A DNA stretch of 64,000 nt from Lyophyllum atratum (taxonomy: Eukaryota > Basidiomycota > Agaricomycetes > Agaricales > Lyophyllaceae). Shown one piece after another: positions 1 through 11,493 of the stretch. The stretch covers positions 558,001-622,000 of the forward strand of contig JACGCN010000013.1 of the NCBI GenBank assembly GCA_014905825.1, written 5' to 3'. Both the position numbers and the translations under genes were made by a program. The notes beneath the pieces were generated by a model. The model searched no databases, had not been told where the DNA came from, and saw only the letters and a program-made list of their open reading frames with translations. The stretch's first letter is position 1; every line of letters starts with the position of its first letter.

Positions 1-1327
1 GTGAGTTAGGAATTTGGATTTGGAGGGAGAGGATACGGACCGAGCTTTGCGGCGCTGGTAGATGACCTCGGGCTTCACTTTGTTCATTTGTCGGAATATG
101 TACCACATGGCGAGAATCGTGATGACGAAGGTTACGCCGAGGACAACATCGCTGATGATGGTACTCTTCGTGTCCTTTACACCTGAGGACAAGGTACTGT
201 CAATTGGGCATTCCATTTTGCAATCCGATTTGTCTTACCTGTGCTTGACTGCTCGAGGATCACACCAAGGTAAACAGTGATAAATTGTTTCGGCATCGAG
301 AGGATGGCGGCCAGCGAAAAGACGATGATCCCCATTCCACAAGTCGAAAAGACGGCGGTAGTAACTAGATATCACCGTTACTGTAGGCTCTCAAAGCAAT
401 TATGAGACGTACAGTGACCCGGTATGGCACTCAAACGTGCGATAAGCGCAATCTTAAATCCACCATCCCGCACGACTTTCGCCAGACAGGAATATGAAAT
501 GTTTGTGCGCTCGAGCTTCTCACCGCGAGATCGACAGCAATATTTAAAGGCACTGCATCTCATAAGAACAAAATTAAAGAATAGAATGAAAGGTGGCAAC
601 GCACTAAAAATTGCCTACTTCGCCGATGAAGGTGCCGGCCGAAACGATCCCAAAACCGACCCATAGGCCCCAGACGAGGCCACAAAGGATAGCAACAATT
701 TCATGTCCGAAAAGCTAGCGCACGGACATCAGCACTAGAGTGATATGTACAAGTAAAAGTCGGCGCTCACCGGAGGAAATGATATGACGAATAGTACACC
801 GATTGGCACCAGCCAACCAAAACGCAAGCTACCGGCGATGCATAAGTCCTCGAAATAGCGCATGGATATTCCGGACTCACTCGTGTAGCCATCTCGTCAC
901 AGGAGTCAACCATTCTACGATTTGCTTATGATAAATAGTAACCAGCGCCGTCACCACCAGGATGAGGACCAGGGCAATATAGTACCCTTCCAGGAATCAT
1001 CTTTCAGTACCCAACCCAGCGATTATTTCGTTGCTCAGACTCACATAGCCATTCCCGACGAAACCAGAACCTCCAGTTCCCCAGCGTTTTCCAATCCAGC
1101 ACGCCTGACTTCAGCTGCCGCTCCTCACTCGGTGTTGGACTTGGTGTCCGTGTGATCATCCTGGTCTGCTCTGAGGCCTTCGGAGTATACGCCTTCGGAA
1201 TATACGATGGAGTATACTGCGTCGTTGCGGTCGAATTGGTGCCATATGGAGAGCGAGTAGAGTTGGGCGGAAATGGATATGTATACGGTGATGGGTCATC
1301 CCGGCTGTGCGTGTTGGCGGAAGGCAT
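1..1327 (-). CDS. TVP38: TVP38/TMEM64 family membrane protein (partial, 3' end off left edge)
   Basis: Minus-strand, multi-exon gene. Exon 1 (about 1327-1045) encodes a Pro/Ser/Thr/Tyr-rich cytosolic N-terminus ending in NWRFWFRREWL; exon 2 restarts at about 986 with WYYIALVLILVVTALVTIY, a membrane helix. Later exons give LRFGWLVPIGVLFVISFPP, LFGHEIVAILCGLVWGLW, AFKYCCRSRGEKLER and FKIALIARLSAIPGH, then STCGMGIIVFSLAAILSMP and a final helix near residues NKVKPEVIYQRR. The order hydrophobic helix, SFPP, GHE, G-rich helix, Arg/Lys-rich loop, ARLSAIPGH is that of the SNARE-associated Golgi / VTT domain. Family members sit in the Golgi/ER membrane and are linked to vesicle traffic. Start chosen at 1327; an in-frame codon lies 11 codons upstream (1360). 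The stop lies outside the window. Family assignment is strong; exact function in this fungus is unknown. Confidence 0.85.
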
Positions 1328-1669
1328 TGTGGAGTCGTAGCAAAGAACGGAAGGCGTCAAAAGGCCCTAATGGCCTGGTGGTCGAAGAGGAAGATTATAC
1401 AAGTGTGAGGGTATTGTGCAGAAGATTGTTCCCACATGTCAATATGTTTTGCAGTTACAACGGCGGTCAAAGCTTCTTTTCGGAGCCACAATGTGCACCC
1501 GGCATAGCAATGATGGATCTGGCGCAGCACTCTGCTCCTGGTGATCCCGGGGGCGACTCTACCATCATCGTGCTATACTAGGTTGATGGCTATCTAGCCC
1601 ATTGCTCAAAGCTTGAATGCCCTCGAGCCTCCTCGAGCCCCGCGACCTGGCATTATTTATCTGGGCGGA

Positions 1670-2360
1670 TGCTCTCTAATATCCGTAAGCTCCACACATA
1701 TCAATCAAACGACCGCTTGCTGGCTAAAGTAATTGACGCGTACACGGTACACATTATTCATGACAAAGCGATGTATCGTCTATATTGCCTAATGTTCAGG
1801 TGGAATCGGATGAGGAGCACTTTGTATAGCCACAGGCTGCGGAACTTTAGCTGCGTATAATGGGTTACTCAGATCCTGGGTGGCTGTACCCATCGAAACA
1901 GGACTGGCTTTTATAGTGATTCAAAAGACACTGGTCGAGAATTCCGATGTTCCTCACGTCCAGGGAACAGGACTATAACAGGAATGCAAATACAACTCGA
2001 TGAACATACTTCCACAAATCCGAGAGATACTCGTACGATCTTCCTGGCAATAATATCGCAGTTCAATGCGCAAGCGCAACGACCTAAAGGTCGAGGACTT
2101 CAAGCCATTCGAACCTTCGCTAGCGAGATGCGATGATCTGTGCTGGCTTGTCAATAACGAGTGGGAGAAATGTTCCCTCTCAGTAGCCTGGGGTCAGAAG
2201 GACGGAAGGGCGAAATGTGATGCTTGGCCGTCTTACCTTGATACAGGGAGTGCATGGATGATCAGTAATGACTGAATGGTCGCGTAAGACTGATATTGGG
2301 AAGTTCACCAAGAGGACATAGATACATGATGGGGCATGATCAAAGTTACGCACTCTGACT
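1670..2360. repeat. Copy 1 of a ~650 bp non-coding direct repeat
   Basis: This stretch matches 17300-17920 in the same orientation, with many small indels. Shared blocks include a run around tggtcgagaattc, gttcctcac-tccagg, aatgcaaat-caac, gaacatact-c, gcgaggc/gcgcaac-cgaccta and a shared gataca-ggagtgcat end. Short open frames in it (for example 1954-2154 minus) are broken differently in the other copy, so it does not look like a conserved gene. It lies 3' of laccase 1, whereas the other copy lies 5' of laccase 2. The rest of the 1361-1670 gap shows nothing recognisable. Confidence 0.6.
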
Positions 2361-2474
2361 GCAATCCAAGCAAAGGAGGGGGCAGAGAGATACGACGCCG
2401 ACAACCCAAGTTGGTCGGGCAAGATGCGGAATACAAATGGATATAACTACACTGCAGAAACCTTCGAAAACAGC

Positions 2475-4657
2475 TTATTTGGAAGCCAGAGTTGGTTTCT
2501 TCGGTTCCAAATGATGGTCAGGATTGGAGGTATTGTAGGTGGGGCACAGCTGGTCCCAGGCGGCTAAGAAGCAGAGTTGGTCGACTGGAGAGTAAGTAAG
2601 CATGGCGACGTACGAGGTTTAGTGGGGTTCACGTGGGCGGGTGTGCCCTCTGGGTCCTCAGCAAAGACCACCGCAAGTCCGCTGAAAGAGTTCAGAATCA
2701 GTATTATCATCCATCTGGGCGAAACGACCACAACTCACAGCTCGAGATGCCAATCGATATGGCTAAGGCAGAGCAACGTCAGATCCTGAGGGAAAGGGCC
2801 ACTTTAAACGGATTCTCACCAATGTAGGAACCAAGGCCCAGAATTATCGGTCACGAAACGGATCGTGGCGTTCCCGTCGTTTCCACCGGTGTTGACAGTG
2901 TCACGACGGACAGGGTTGTTGTAATTATAGGTAGTACTGTCCCCGCTTCGGACAACGTAGAAGGCGTGCTGCGATCGTGGGTCAGTAATAAAATTCACAA
3001 CCGAAGGATGAACATACACCGTGTAAATGGAAAGGATGCTATTTCCAGAGCGAGATTCGTCAATATAGTGTCCTGCTCCCTGCGGATAATTGGGACTTAC
3101 GGGACCGCCAACCTCAGGTCCAGTCCCGGGGAGCGAAATTTCGATGACTTTGTTGGGCGGGAGTTTATAGATGCTTGCTTCCGGAAGTAAGGCTTCCGCA
3201 GGGTAGGCACCGCTGAGAATCTGGAGGAGTACAGGGACGGTGGGTGACTCGAAAGGGCGACCGTTGATCTCATAGCGGAACGTAGCCGGGTTGAAAACAT
3301 GTGCGATATTTATGTTGACATCTGCACCCCCCACGAACGGTTGACCAGGCGGGGTGGGTGCAATCAAAGCGCGCAGGTTCACTTCTTTCAAAGGACGGGT
3401 GGTGACGTATGTGGTCGCGGGATCAGCGATAGCTGCACCTGCATATCTCAGAATCGCTGAGTTTCTTCCACCGTCGAAGCCGGGGAAGCCTCTTATATCT
3501 GGGTCGGCACGAATCCAGTAGTTACCGACAGCTTGGTTCGCATTCAGGATCACAGAGTAACGCTGTCCAGCGAAGATCTGGAAGGAATCTACGACCAGCG
3601 GGGCGGTGTACTCCCCATCGGCTTCAATTATGGTAAGACTGTGCTTGTCGATAGCAAAGGTGAAAGCGGGATCGCAAGAAAGCCCAATGACGCGGAGCCG
3701 GTACTTCTTGCCCTTTACGACGTTGACGACTGCTAGATCAACGAGGGGACCGTTGGTGTAACGTCCCTTGCCGTTTATTAGCGTGGAAGCAGGCGCTGGA
3801 GGCAAACCTCCTGTCCCTTGGGGTGCAGGGTCGTGATACCTATGCTTCGTTAGCTTCACGCGGAAGGAAGTAGTAATAGATGTACCAGTCTGCTAAGGTA
3901 ATGACCGTAGATTCTGTCGGCAGATGAGTATTATACTGGCGAAGAAGCGATGACTATAACGTACCATCGTCGATATCATACAAAGAGAGGTATGGATCAT
4001 TGGGATCGTATACTACAAACGCTCCACGCAGCCCGTCGCAGTACTGAGTTGCTGAACAACGTCTTAGCACTTCGTCCGCCACACGTGAAAGAGACGCTAC
4101 TTACATAGATGGGAGTGATACCAGAATGTCCCTGCTTGTCCGTTGACTGGGAAGTCGTAGAGGAATGAGTTTCCTGGGACGATAGGACACTGGGTAACGA
4201 AGGCGGCTCCATCTGCCCAGTTTGTACCGTTCTGGAAGATCCCATGCCAATGCTGCAAGCCGTGCGTCAGAATCAGAGCTTTGGCCAATCCATCAACTCA
4301 CAATGCTGGTGCTACGCAGCATCGTATTATCCGTTAATGAATCAACGACGTTGAGTTTGAACTGATCTCCCTGGATTTTTGAATCAGCAATCACCCGAGA
4401 GCTCTTGGGTGAAAATAGGTACTTTTCTCCCCGTGATGAGAGGACCAGGAAATACCCCTCCAGCGAGTACGGAACTGTGAATAATCTAGGCCATTGTCAT
4501 ACAAAGTAGTGATACAAACTCACGAGCGAGAAAAGCCATCTGGACTGATGACCCTGTTGTTGATGTCCATAGTAGCAACTGGGCCAATTGTGGCAGCATT
4601 GGCGAAGCCAAAGAGAGAAACGGCCAAAAGGCCAAGTAGCGTTACCTCGCTAAACAT
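2475..4657 (-). CDS. lcc: Laccase 1 (multicopper oxidase)
   Basis: Secreted phenol oxidase: oxidises phenols at a type 1 copper and reduces O2 to water at a trinuclear cluster, typically in lignin decay or pigment formation. The start at 4657 gives a signal peptide ([21 protein letters not shown]). Copper ligand blocks are all present: [15 protein letters not shown] (about 4255-4200), GTFWYHSHL with [10 protein letters not shown] (about 4135-4020), HPFHLHGHAFYVV (3038-3018, continuing after an intron) and [16 protein letters not shown] (about 2822-2690). The residue at Cys+10 is Leu. The HPFHLHG exon is bounded by 62 and 49 nt introns that together hold 111 nt and no stop, so an unspliced reading from 3859 to 2816 looks open but replaces this copper site with nonsense. 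A last intron separates NPTKP from [11 protein letters not shown]; stop at 2475. About nine or more introns. Intact as far as seen. Confidence 0.9.
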
Positions 4658-6062
4658 GACACTGGGTGGGGTGTTCGACGAATAGTCATCGACTCCAGTT
4701 TATTGCCTTTAAGCACTTCCAAATTACTTTCGGATCGTGCGCGAACATAGTCTTGATCGTCACCCTGATGTTCTTCGGGGCGATGAAGGGAAGGTTTGTG
4801 GCAGGATGACTGGTGGTATGGACAATCTGACTAGCGGATATCGATGCGACTTGCTGAGTGGCAGAAAGTATGTCGGTACTGGCCTAGAAGGATCCACGGG
4901 GAACAACGACTATCGGCAAAACGTCGTGATGTCGCTGCACCAGGGTTGCGGCGTTACAGGAAGCTCGGAAAAGTCATACATGCATCAAGAAGAAGAACAA
5001 TATCGAAACTCATGTTCGAGTCCATTGTCGAAGTGCATCGAGCGTAGAGACCCAAAAGCTGAGTGGCGTTTAGTCCTCTTCAGTATTAGTATTATGGAAA
5101 TAAAGCTTGGTGGACTCACAACACCTCGAATTTATGTACGTGCACGATATTTCCGCTAGGTGCGGTAGCTCTAGAAGCCTGATAACTCAGGTTCATTGCC
5201 TTCAACAAAGTCAACATTGGTTGGGAGCAAGTTGGACGTCCAAGTCACCGGTCAAAGCGCCGCTTCGCTACGTAAGCGGTCATCAACCGGGATCATTCCT
5301 ACGCGAGAGCCGTACAGTCCATCCAACTCTTGTCCGACTCCATCCGCTGGTCAAGTTTACATCGGCCTTACACTCCTGCATGAGATACTAGCCTAGCAGT
5401 CCGTTACGAAAAAAATCGCATGACACGCGGAGGATGCTCCAGCCGCGTTTGTCTCATGTCTTGGATCGAGGCCTCCCAGCTTGATGTACGATGTAACTCG
5501 GAAGACCCTAATTTGAGCCAGAGTCAGATGGGGAGTCCGACGTCGAGCTAGTGCTTCAGAGACAGGGTACATAGAACGTATCATGAGACGTTCTTCGGTC
5601 ATTGTTAGATGGAACCCTCGCCGGACGCGAACAATGCCCATTAACGTTCAATGAAGTCATGGACTGCATTCTACCTGCCACGCCCTGATCCTCGGCCGCT
5701 CAAGGTGAAGCCAGTTTACAGAACTCGGTATCACTCCCCTTCAATGATAGAGGAGCATTGATTCACCAACATCCGCAAGAACGGAGCATCCCAGGAGACT
5801 GCTTTCAAGATCGCGGTCTGAGTGAACATGAAGTAGACGAGTCCCGCATTTCAACGTGACATATTGTACATATTTCATATTGAAATCGTGCTATATGACC
5901 TGTCGCACAGTAAGTTGCCTTCGAATTTGGATGTGTGGAAGGACTGCGCTCTCGCTCCCAAACTCACGGCAAGTTCATCCATTGCTCAGTGAAGCGGAGA
6001 TACGTGGCATGAGTAGGAGGGGTCCAAGGTCAAGAAACATAGAGCTGATCACTTCACAAGGA
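4658..6062. other. Intergenic, no confident gene
   Basis: Upstream region of laccase 1. A TTTAAAGGC-like element (minus strand) lies about 45-50 bp before the laccase start and has a counterpart at the same place before laccase 2. Open frames here (for example 4737-5159 plus and 5393-5641 minus) have no recognisable motif, no plausible splice partners and biased, shadow-like composition. Confidence 0.5.
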
Positions 6063-7698
6063 TTAGTTCATATGGCCTCGCCCTCTGAAGCTGCGAACAT
6101 TGGGAAGAACAAATTGTGCCAAACGCCACATCAGTCGATGTTCGGGATCCCTCGCCCAGCCAGGCGTGGTAGAGTCCTCTTTGACGCACTTGAAGAACAG
6201 CGATATATCGGACAACTGCCAGTCTGCCTGCACCTGGTAGCCTTGCTGTGCAAAATTTGCGCCCATGTACATTTCCTACGACAGTTGCAGGTCAGGCTTG
6301 TGATATGAGCTTCAAAGGAATATGGACAAACAGAGTAGGATTCTAGGACGAGCGTGAGGGAACTTAGCCCTGGAAGTGCGTTGGCCAATAGGCTGATGAG
6401 TTCGGGAGTCAATTGCCTGACTTCAAGAGAGAAACGTCGTAGGCCGACCCTCGGCCCAAGAAGTCCGATCACTTCTGCAGCTTCGTAGCCTTCCAGATAT
6501 CGACTAAACAAGCAAAGGCTGGTCAGATGAGCGGACGTATGGTGTATCTTAGTCAACGTCGCGGAATGATGAAGAGCTGGGATAGTCAGCGACTCCACGT
6601 TTCCGAGCCAACCGGTATTGACCAAACATCGTCTGGCAACTGCAGACCAATTATACAAGGTCATGGCTGGATAGGACGGATCCTTTGATGTATATTCGTC
6701 ATTTGGGCATAGTTCTACGCTGCTGACGAAGGTCCTGTGCAGATGAAAGATATGACTGATAGATGATGGGTCGGATAGATGTTTTTTGTTGAAGGGAATG
6801 CGAAGCGCCAGAAGTCGAAGTGGGATAGATCCCAAGGCATGGAGAAATGCTGAACGGTCCGCTTTGGCCGACGACATTATTATCAAAGATCGAAGGGATG
6901 TGAGGTGGTTTATGTATGGAGCAATGTAATTGACGAGGATCGCTTCTTCTTGCGCGCCGCCGTCCGCGTTGGCCTCGAAATCGAAATCGAAATGCAATTC
7001 TAGCTCATTCAAGCTATAGAAGTTCGTCAGAGTCAGGAACGACTCGAACTTCGAGATCCGAGCGTGTAAAACCAGCTTGGACAGGCTCCTATTGAACGCA
7101 ACTCCTGCTGAAGCCAGGAAGGCGAGTGTATCATGGTTGGGAGGCAGGTCTCTCCACCAGAAGTCATAGGCGGTGACGTTCACCATATACTTGATGGCCT
7201 TTATCATAGCGCTCATGATCTCATTCGGCGACGCCAGATATCCCGAACCTTTCTTTACACGGAAAGACCTGTGATTCGTCGTCTCCGGGGCGTGCATGGA
7301 CGGAAGCCGAGAAACGTTGCTAGCTGCGTCCAAGTCTGCTGCCGCCAAGGAGGCTCTTCTTCGAATTCGCTCGTCTCCTCAAAGAGCTTTTCTCGTTCAA
7401 GAAGGTATGTGATGAACCATGGTCTGATATGTAGACGCCGAACACGGCTAGCGATATAGGGATACCTGAATCGATGTCTTGAGTCATTAGAGTCATTAGA
7501 GCGATTCATAGCCACATACTGGAGACGTGCCAAGGATATGATCAGCTTCTTATCCAGCACAACCCATTCCACTGTCTTGTAACGTGCGTCCAGAACAATG
7601 TTGAAGAAGGCTCGCTTGACGGATATCAGGCTTCCTAGCTGTGCACATGGAATGTAGGATGCTACGAGGTCCCAGATGTCTTGTGGGAGATCCAGCAT
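6063..7698 (-). CDS. F-box-like / leucine-rich protein
   Basis: Substrate-recognition subunit type protein of SCF ubiquitin ligases by analogy; targets unknown. The N-terminus MLDLPQDIWDLVASYIP...LGSLISVKRAFFNIVLDARY is an F-box-like helix pair; the rest carries irregular leucine-rich stretches such as SLNELELHF, HLTSLRSLII, NVESLTIPAL and GLSSLTLVLE. Three exons are needed: a ~47 nt intron near 7298-7252 (donor gtttctcgg, acceptor cacag) joins WTQLAT to SFRVKKGSGYLASP, and a 56 nt intron at 6331-6276 (donor gtttgtcc, CTGAC branch, acceptor cgtag) joins LVLESYS to EMYMGANFA. The C-terminus DWQLSDISLF...PNVRSFRGRGHM, with stop at 6063, resembles the ending of mushroom F-box families. About 510 aa, apparently intact. 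Confidence 0.75.
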
Positions 7699-8371
7699 GT
7701 CGGGAGGTTAACATTGCTGGTAAGTTTCAAATTTAGGCAGCGGTCGTAGTGGCAGTGTATGTATGACAACGTAAGCGGGTACGTGGCTCGACGTGTCGGC
7801 GGGCAATGCCTGACAAGAAATCACTTTAACCCGTTCATATCAGTCAGGGGAGAGGGAGGAGGGGGTGCCAAGTACTGTAGACGCAAGGTGAGGGAGACAG
7901 TGCACTAGACATAACCCTGATCGGCGATGATACTTGCGCGTTCTGGCAACTTGCACAGCTGTGTTTGGCAATCGCTTGACAAATCAACTTCGGCTTCTAC
8001 TCGGACGACGACCTACAGGCTACGACGACAGTCTTTTCCTCCAGTACATGATCTTCTTAGCGCTATATGTCAATTTGAATGTACGGTAAACATGACTCTT
8101 TCCACCAACCACAAAAAAAATCATGTTCTGATCGAGGCGCACGCAGGTCAAATCCAACACGATAACAGACTCCATCTGATCAAGCCAACATTTTACATTC
8201 ATTCTCACCATTTATCAGGGCATTTCGATTGCAGTAGAAAAGTCCTATATAATCGGTAAGTCTACCTCTGATTGTATAATTTGACCCAAATTCCCAGTAT
8301 CCCTCAATGATCAGGATCTACGCTTGCCACGAGTCGAAGAACGAATCATCAATTTGAGACCAACGTACCCT
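7699..8371. other. Intergenic; 5' part of tandem F-box duplication
   Basis: Upstream flank of the first tandem F-box copy. From about 7927 onward it is homologous to about 9816-10296, including a conserved tgaatgtacggtaaa block and the tctacctctg-ttgtata-tttgaccca block. No gene was recognised. Confidence 0.6.
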
Positions 8372-9805
8372 ATGGCATCCCCTCTTCATACTCAGATCCC
8401 CAATGAACTGCTGGCTGAGATTTTCGTGTACTCTGTTTGTGTGGAAGCAATCGAACCGCCATTAGAGAGCCAGGATGTTTTTTCACCGTGGACCCTATGC
8501 CGTATCTCCTCTCGATGGCGGCAAATAGCTCTCAGTGAGCCCCGTCTCTGGAACCGTGTCATTATAGAGAATGATACAGCAGACATGCTGCCCCTCCATA
8601 TGGCGCATACTGCGTTTTCACGCAGCGGCAACTTGCCCTTGGAGCTCACAATAACGGTCTATGAGGCCTCGGAGACAAACGACGATCCAATGTTCACGGA
8701 TCCTATTCTTACCCTCATTACGGCATACTCCACCCGCCTTCGGTTCTTTTCAATAGAGATACCTTCATTCCAGCTGATGGACACTCTCTTACACCTTCCG
8801 AGCGCATTCTTCATTTCTCTGGAATCGATACATATCGGGAATCGCCATGGTCACCAGATTGCAGAGGATGCCATGATATGGTGCAATGCCCCTCTTCTTC
8901 GCGAGGTTGATATAGAAAATGGCGACGATCAACACCTAACATTCCCGCTCACCCTCCATCTCCCATGGACACAGCTCACAACACTCAAGCTGGGAAATGG
9001 CGAAATGGTGCACCCCTTGGTTGCACACAGTGTGGTAGCGCAATCGCCTCAGCTCATACACTACGAGGTCGGGGTCTGGGGAGGACATGGCGATAGAGAA
9101 GTATACGACAAGGTCGTTGATTACCCCCGGGATCGATCACCCATCCTAGGCTACGCAAACTCCTTGTCCGCCCATTTGGTAACTCCGACTTCGACCTCTT
9201 CATTCAGCCACTCGTGCTTCCAGCCCTCACCGAGTTCAACCTGGTATGGTATGGGCGTGGTGGATTGTGCTACGACGAGTTCGTGAAGCTCGCGGAACGT
9301 TCCCAGTTCCGGCTCAAGATAACCCTATTCCCCGTAAACGCGGAGGTGCATGATCCACGGCTGAAAAGTATCACAGCTCCTTCAGCCCGACCCAAAGACG
9401 ATGCAAATGCATATGTCGCTGAGTAGTAGTCACCTCTCAATGTCATCTACTTTCCGTTGTTCGACGCACAACTGAAAAGGCTGCTCTCTCGGAATCTATC
9501 AGGGCCGGATTCGATTCTGCTGGGCATGCATCAGTCGCACTGGCGTGCATCCTTCAGTAGGCGACAGACCAAGTTTTCCCCGTTTTCCCATCAGGTGTTG
9601 CTCGTTGATCTGTCTTGCGGCCGACTTCATATCGGACATTCTAGGCAGTTTCAAGTTCGACTTCTTCGATTAAATTTGTGTCGATTGCTGTCAGTCCACT
9701 GGTGCAATCGCACCTTACGTGTCCCACCTCACCCTCCAGGATATCAACGTGGAGTCGGACAGCGATGTTTCCGAGTACTGGGTCGTGGAAGCGGACCCAG
9801 TGGCA
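7927..9805 (+). repeat. Tandem duplication unit A (F-box gene with flanks)
   Basis: This ~1.9 kb unit repeats directly at about 9816-11930. Both the upstream flank, the F-box coding region and ~400 bp of downstream flank (starting around gttcgacgcaca-ttgaaaaggctgctctctcgg) match. Divergence is uneven: around ten percent by eye in the flanks and first half of the gene, nearly none in the central coding tract. Confidence 0.85.
8372..9426 (+). pseudogene. F-box-like protein, copy A, broken by a 1 nt deletion
   Basis: The start MASPLHTQIPNELLAEIF at 8372 is followed by a full F-box-like motif (FSPWTLCRISSRWRQIAL, LWNRVII). The frame follows copy B (10297-11493) closely until the run cccccggg at 9124-9131, where copy B has cccccgggg. 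The missing G shifts the frame, giving a novel tail with a stop at 9286. The original frame continues unbroken in the other phase from about 9132 to 9426 (LPALTEFNLVWYGRGGL, LAERSQFRLKITLFP), so the rest of the gene is still there. Where copy B has an eight-unit acidic repeat, this copy has a single unit (SETNDD). Either a recent pseudogene or a truncated ~305 aa protein; a sequencing error in the homopolymer cannot be excluded. Confidence 0.8.
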
Positions 9806-10296
9806 TACTTACGCGTTTTTGGCAACAGCTCAGTTAGGCCTACACAGCCGTGTTTGCCAATCGCTTGACAAATTACCTTCGGCTTTTAGTTGGAGAAAGA
9901 GACGACGCCAGTCTTGTCCTTTGCTTTTCCTCCGATACATGATCTAAATTATATCATCCTCCTTAGCACTATATGTCATTTGAATGTACGGTAAAGCATG
10001 ACTCTTTCCACAAGCCACAGAAAGAACATCATGTTCTGTTCGATGGGAACGTAGATTAGATTCACGATAACAGACTTGAGCAGACTTCAACATCTACTCG
10101 GATCAGCCGACATTTTACATCCATTCTCACCATTTGTCCAGGAGGATTCCGATTCCTATAGAAAGTTTCTAGCGGTATGTCTACCTCTGGTTGTATAGTT
10201 TGACCCAGATTCCCAGTATCCCTTAATGATCATGAGCAGGATCGACACTTGGCACGAGTCGAAGAACGATCAATCGATTGAGAACCAGCGTATCCT
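9427..10296. other. Intergenic between tandem F-box copies
   Basis: Holds the 3' flank of copy A and the 5' flank of copy B; the duplication junction is near 9806-9816. No further gene was seen. Confidence 0.6.
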
Positions 10297-11493
10297 ATGG
10301 CATCCCCTCTCCATCCCCAGATCCCCAATGAACTGCTGGCTGAGATTCTCCTGTACTCTGTGTGTGCGGAAGCAATCAAGCTGCCACCAGCGAGCCAGGA
10401 TGTTTTTTCACCATGGACCCTATGCCGTATCTCCTCTCGATGGCGGCAAGTAGCTCTCAATGAGCCCAGTCTCTGGAACCGTGTCATGATACAGAGTGAT
10501 ACAGAAGACATATTTCCCTCCATACTTATGGCGCATACTGCGTTTTCACGCAGTGGGAACCTGCCGTTGGAGCTCGCAATATCGGTCCGTATGGACTCGG
10601 ACGCGGAGACATCTGACGACTCGGACACGGAGACATCTGACGACTCGGACACGGACACATCTGACGACTCGGACGCGGACACATCTGACGACTCGGACAC
10701 GGAGACATCTGACGACTCGGACGCGGACACATCTGACGACTTGGACACGGACACATCTGACGACTCGGACGCGGAGACACACGACGATCCAACGTTCATT
10801 GATCCTATTCTTACCCTCATTACGGCATACTCTACCCGCTTCCGATTCCTCTCGATAGAGACACCCTCATCACAGCTGATGGACACTCTCTTACACTTTC
10901 CGAGCGAATCCTTCATTTCCCTGGAATCGATACATATCGGGAATCGCCATGATCACCACATTGCAGAGGATGCCATGATATGGTGCAATGCCCCTCTTCT
11001 TCGCGAGGTTGATATAGAAAATGGCGACGATCAACACCTGACATTCCCGCTCACCCTCCATCTCCCATGGACACAGCTCACAACACTCAAGCTGGGAAAT
11101 GGCGAAATGGTGCACCCCTTGGTTGCACACAGTGTGGTAGCGCAATCGCCTCAGCTCATACACTACGAGGTCGGGGTCTGGGGAGGACATGGCGATAGAG
11201 AAGTATACGACAAGGTCGTTGATTACCCCCGGGGATCGATCACCCATCCTAGGCTACGCAAACTCCTTGTCCAACCATTTGGTAACTGCGACTTCGACAT
11301 CTTCATTCAGCCACTGGTGCTCCCAGCCCTCACCGAGTTCAACCTGGTGTGGTATGGGCGTTTTGGATTGCGCTACGACGAGTTCTTCAGGCTTGCGGAA
11401 CGTTCCCAGTTCCAGCTCAAGGTCGCCCTATTCCCCGCAGATGCGCAGATGGATGATGCACAGCTGAAAAGTATTATGGCTCCTTCAGCCTGA
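10297..11493 (+). CDS. F-box-like protein, copy B, with acidic repeat
   Basis: Predicted SCF-type substrate adaptor of 398 aa; target unknown. F-box-like region at residues ~5-60 (IPNELLAEILLYS, PWTLCRISSRWRQVAL, LWNRVMI). Residues ~100-165 are eight tandem copies of an eight-residue acidic unit, consensus DTETSDDS, rich in casein-kinase-2-type sites (S/T-D-D). A leucine-rich C-terminal half follows (PLLREVDIEN, LTTLKLGNG, ALTEFNLVWY). Single exon, start ATG at 10297, stop at 11491-11493. Intact, in contrast to copy A. The repeat is an expansion relative to copy A and may be disordered. Confidence 0.8.
   Translation: MASPLHPQIPNELLAEILLYSVCAEAIKLPPASQDVFSPWTLCRISSRWRQVALNEPSLWNRVMIQSDTEDIFPSILMAHTAFSRSGNLPLELAISVRMDSDAETSDDSDTETSDDSDTDTSDDSDADTSDDSDTETSDDSDADTSDDLDTDTSDDSDAETHDDPTFIDPILTLITAYSTRFRFLSIETPSSQLMDTLLHFPSESFISLESIHIGNRHDHHIAEDAMIWCNAPLLREVDIENGDDQHLTFPLTLHLPWTQLTTLKLGNGEMVHPLVAHSVVAQSPQLIHYEVGVWGGHGDREVYDKVVDYPRGSITHPRLRKLLVQPFGNCDFDIFIQPLVLPALTEFNLVWYGRFGLRYDEFFRLAERSQFQLKVALFPADAQMDDAQLKSIMAPSA
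10596..10788 (+). repeat. 24 nt coding minisatellite, about 8 units
   Basis: Direct repeats of about gacacggagacatctgacg plus actcg, with a g/a/c switch between units giving DTET, DTDT or DADT. The period of 24 keeps the frame of copy B. Only one unit is present at the equivalent place in copy A (about 8660-8690). Confidence 0.95.

Noticed and set aside
4737..5159. 140-codon plus-strand open frame upstream of laccase 1
   Set aside because: No recognisable motif, no splice partners and unlikely composition; treated as intergenic.
10496..10916. Four overlapping open frames (Arg/Thr-, Val/Arg- and Ser-rich)
   Set aside because: Created by the 24 nt repeat, which is free of stops in most frames; only the F-box frame has a domain.
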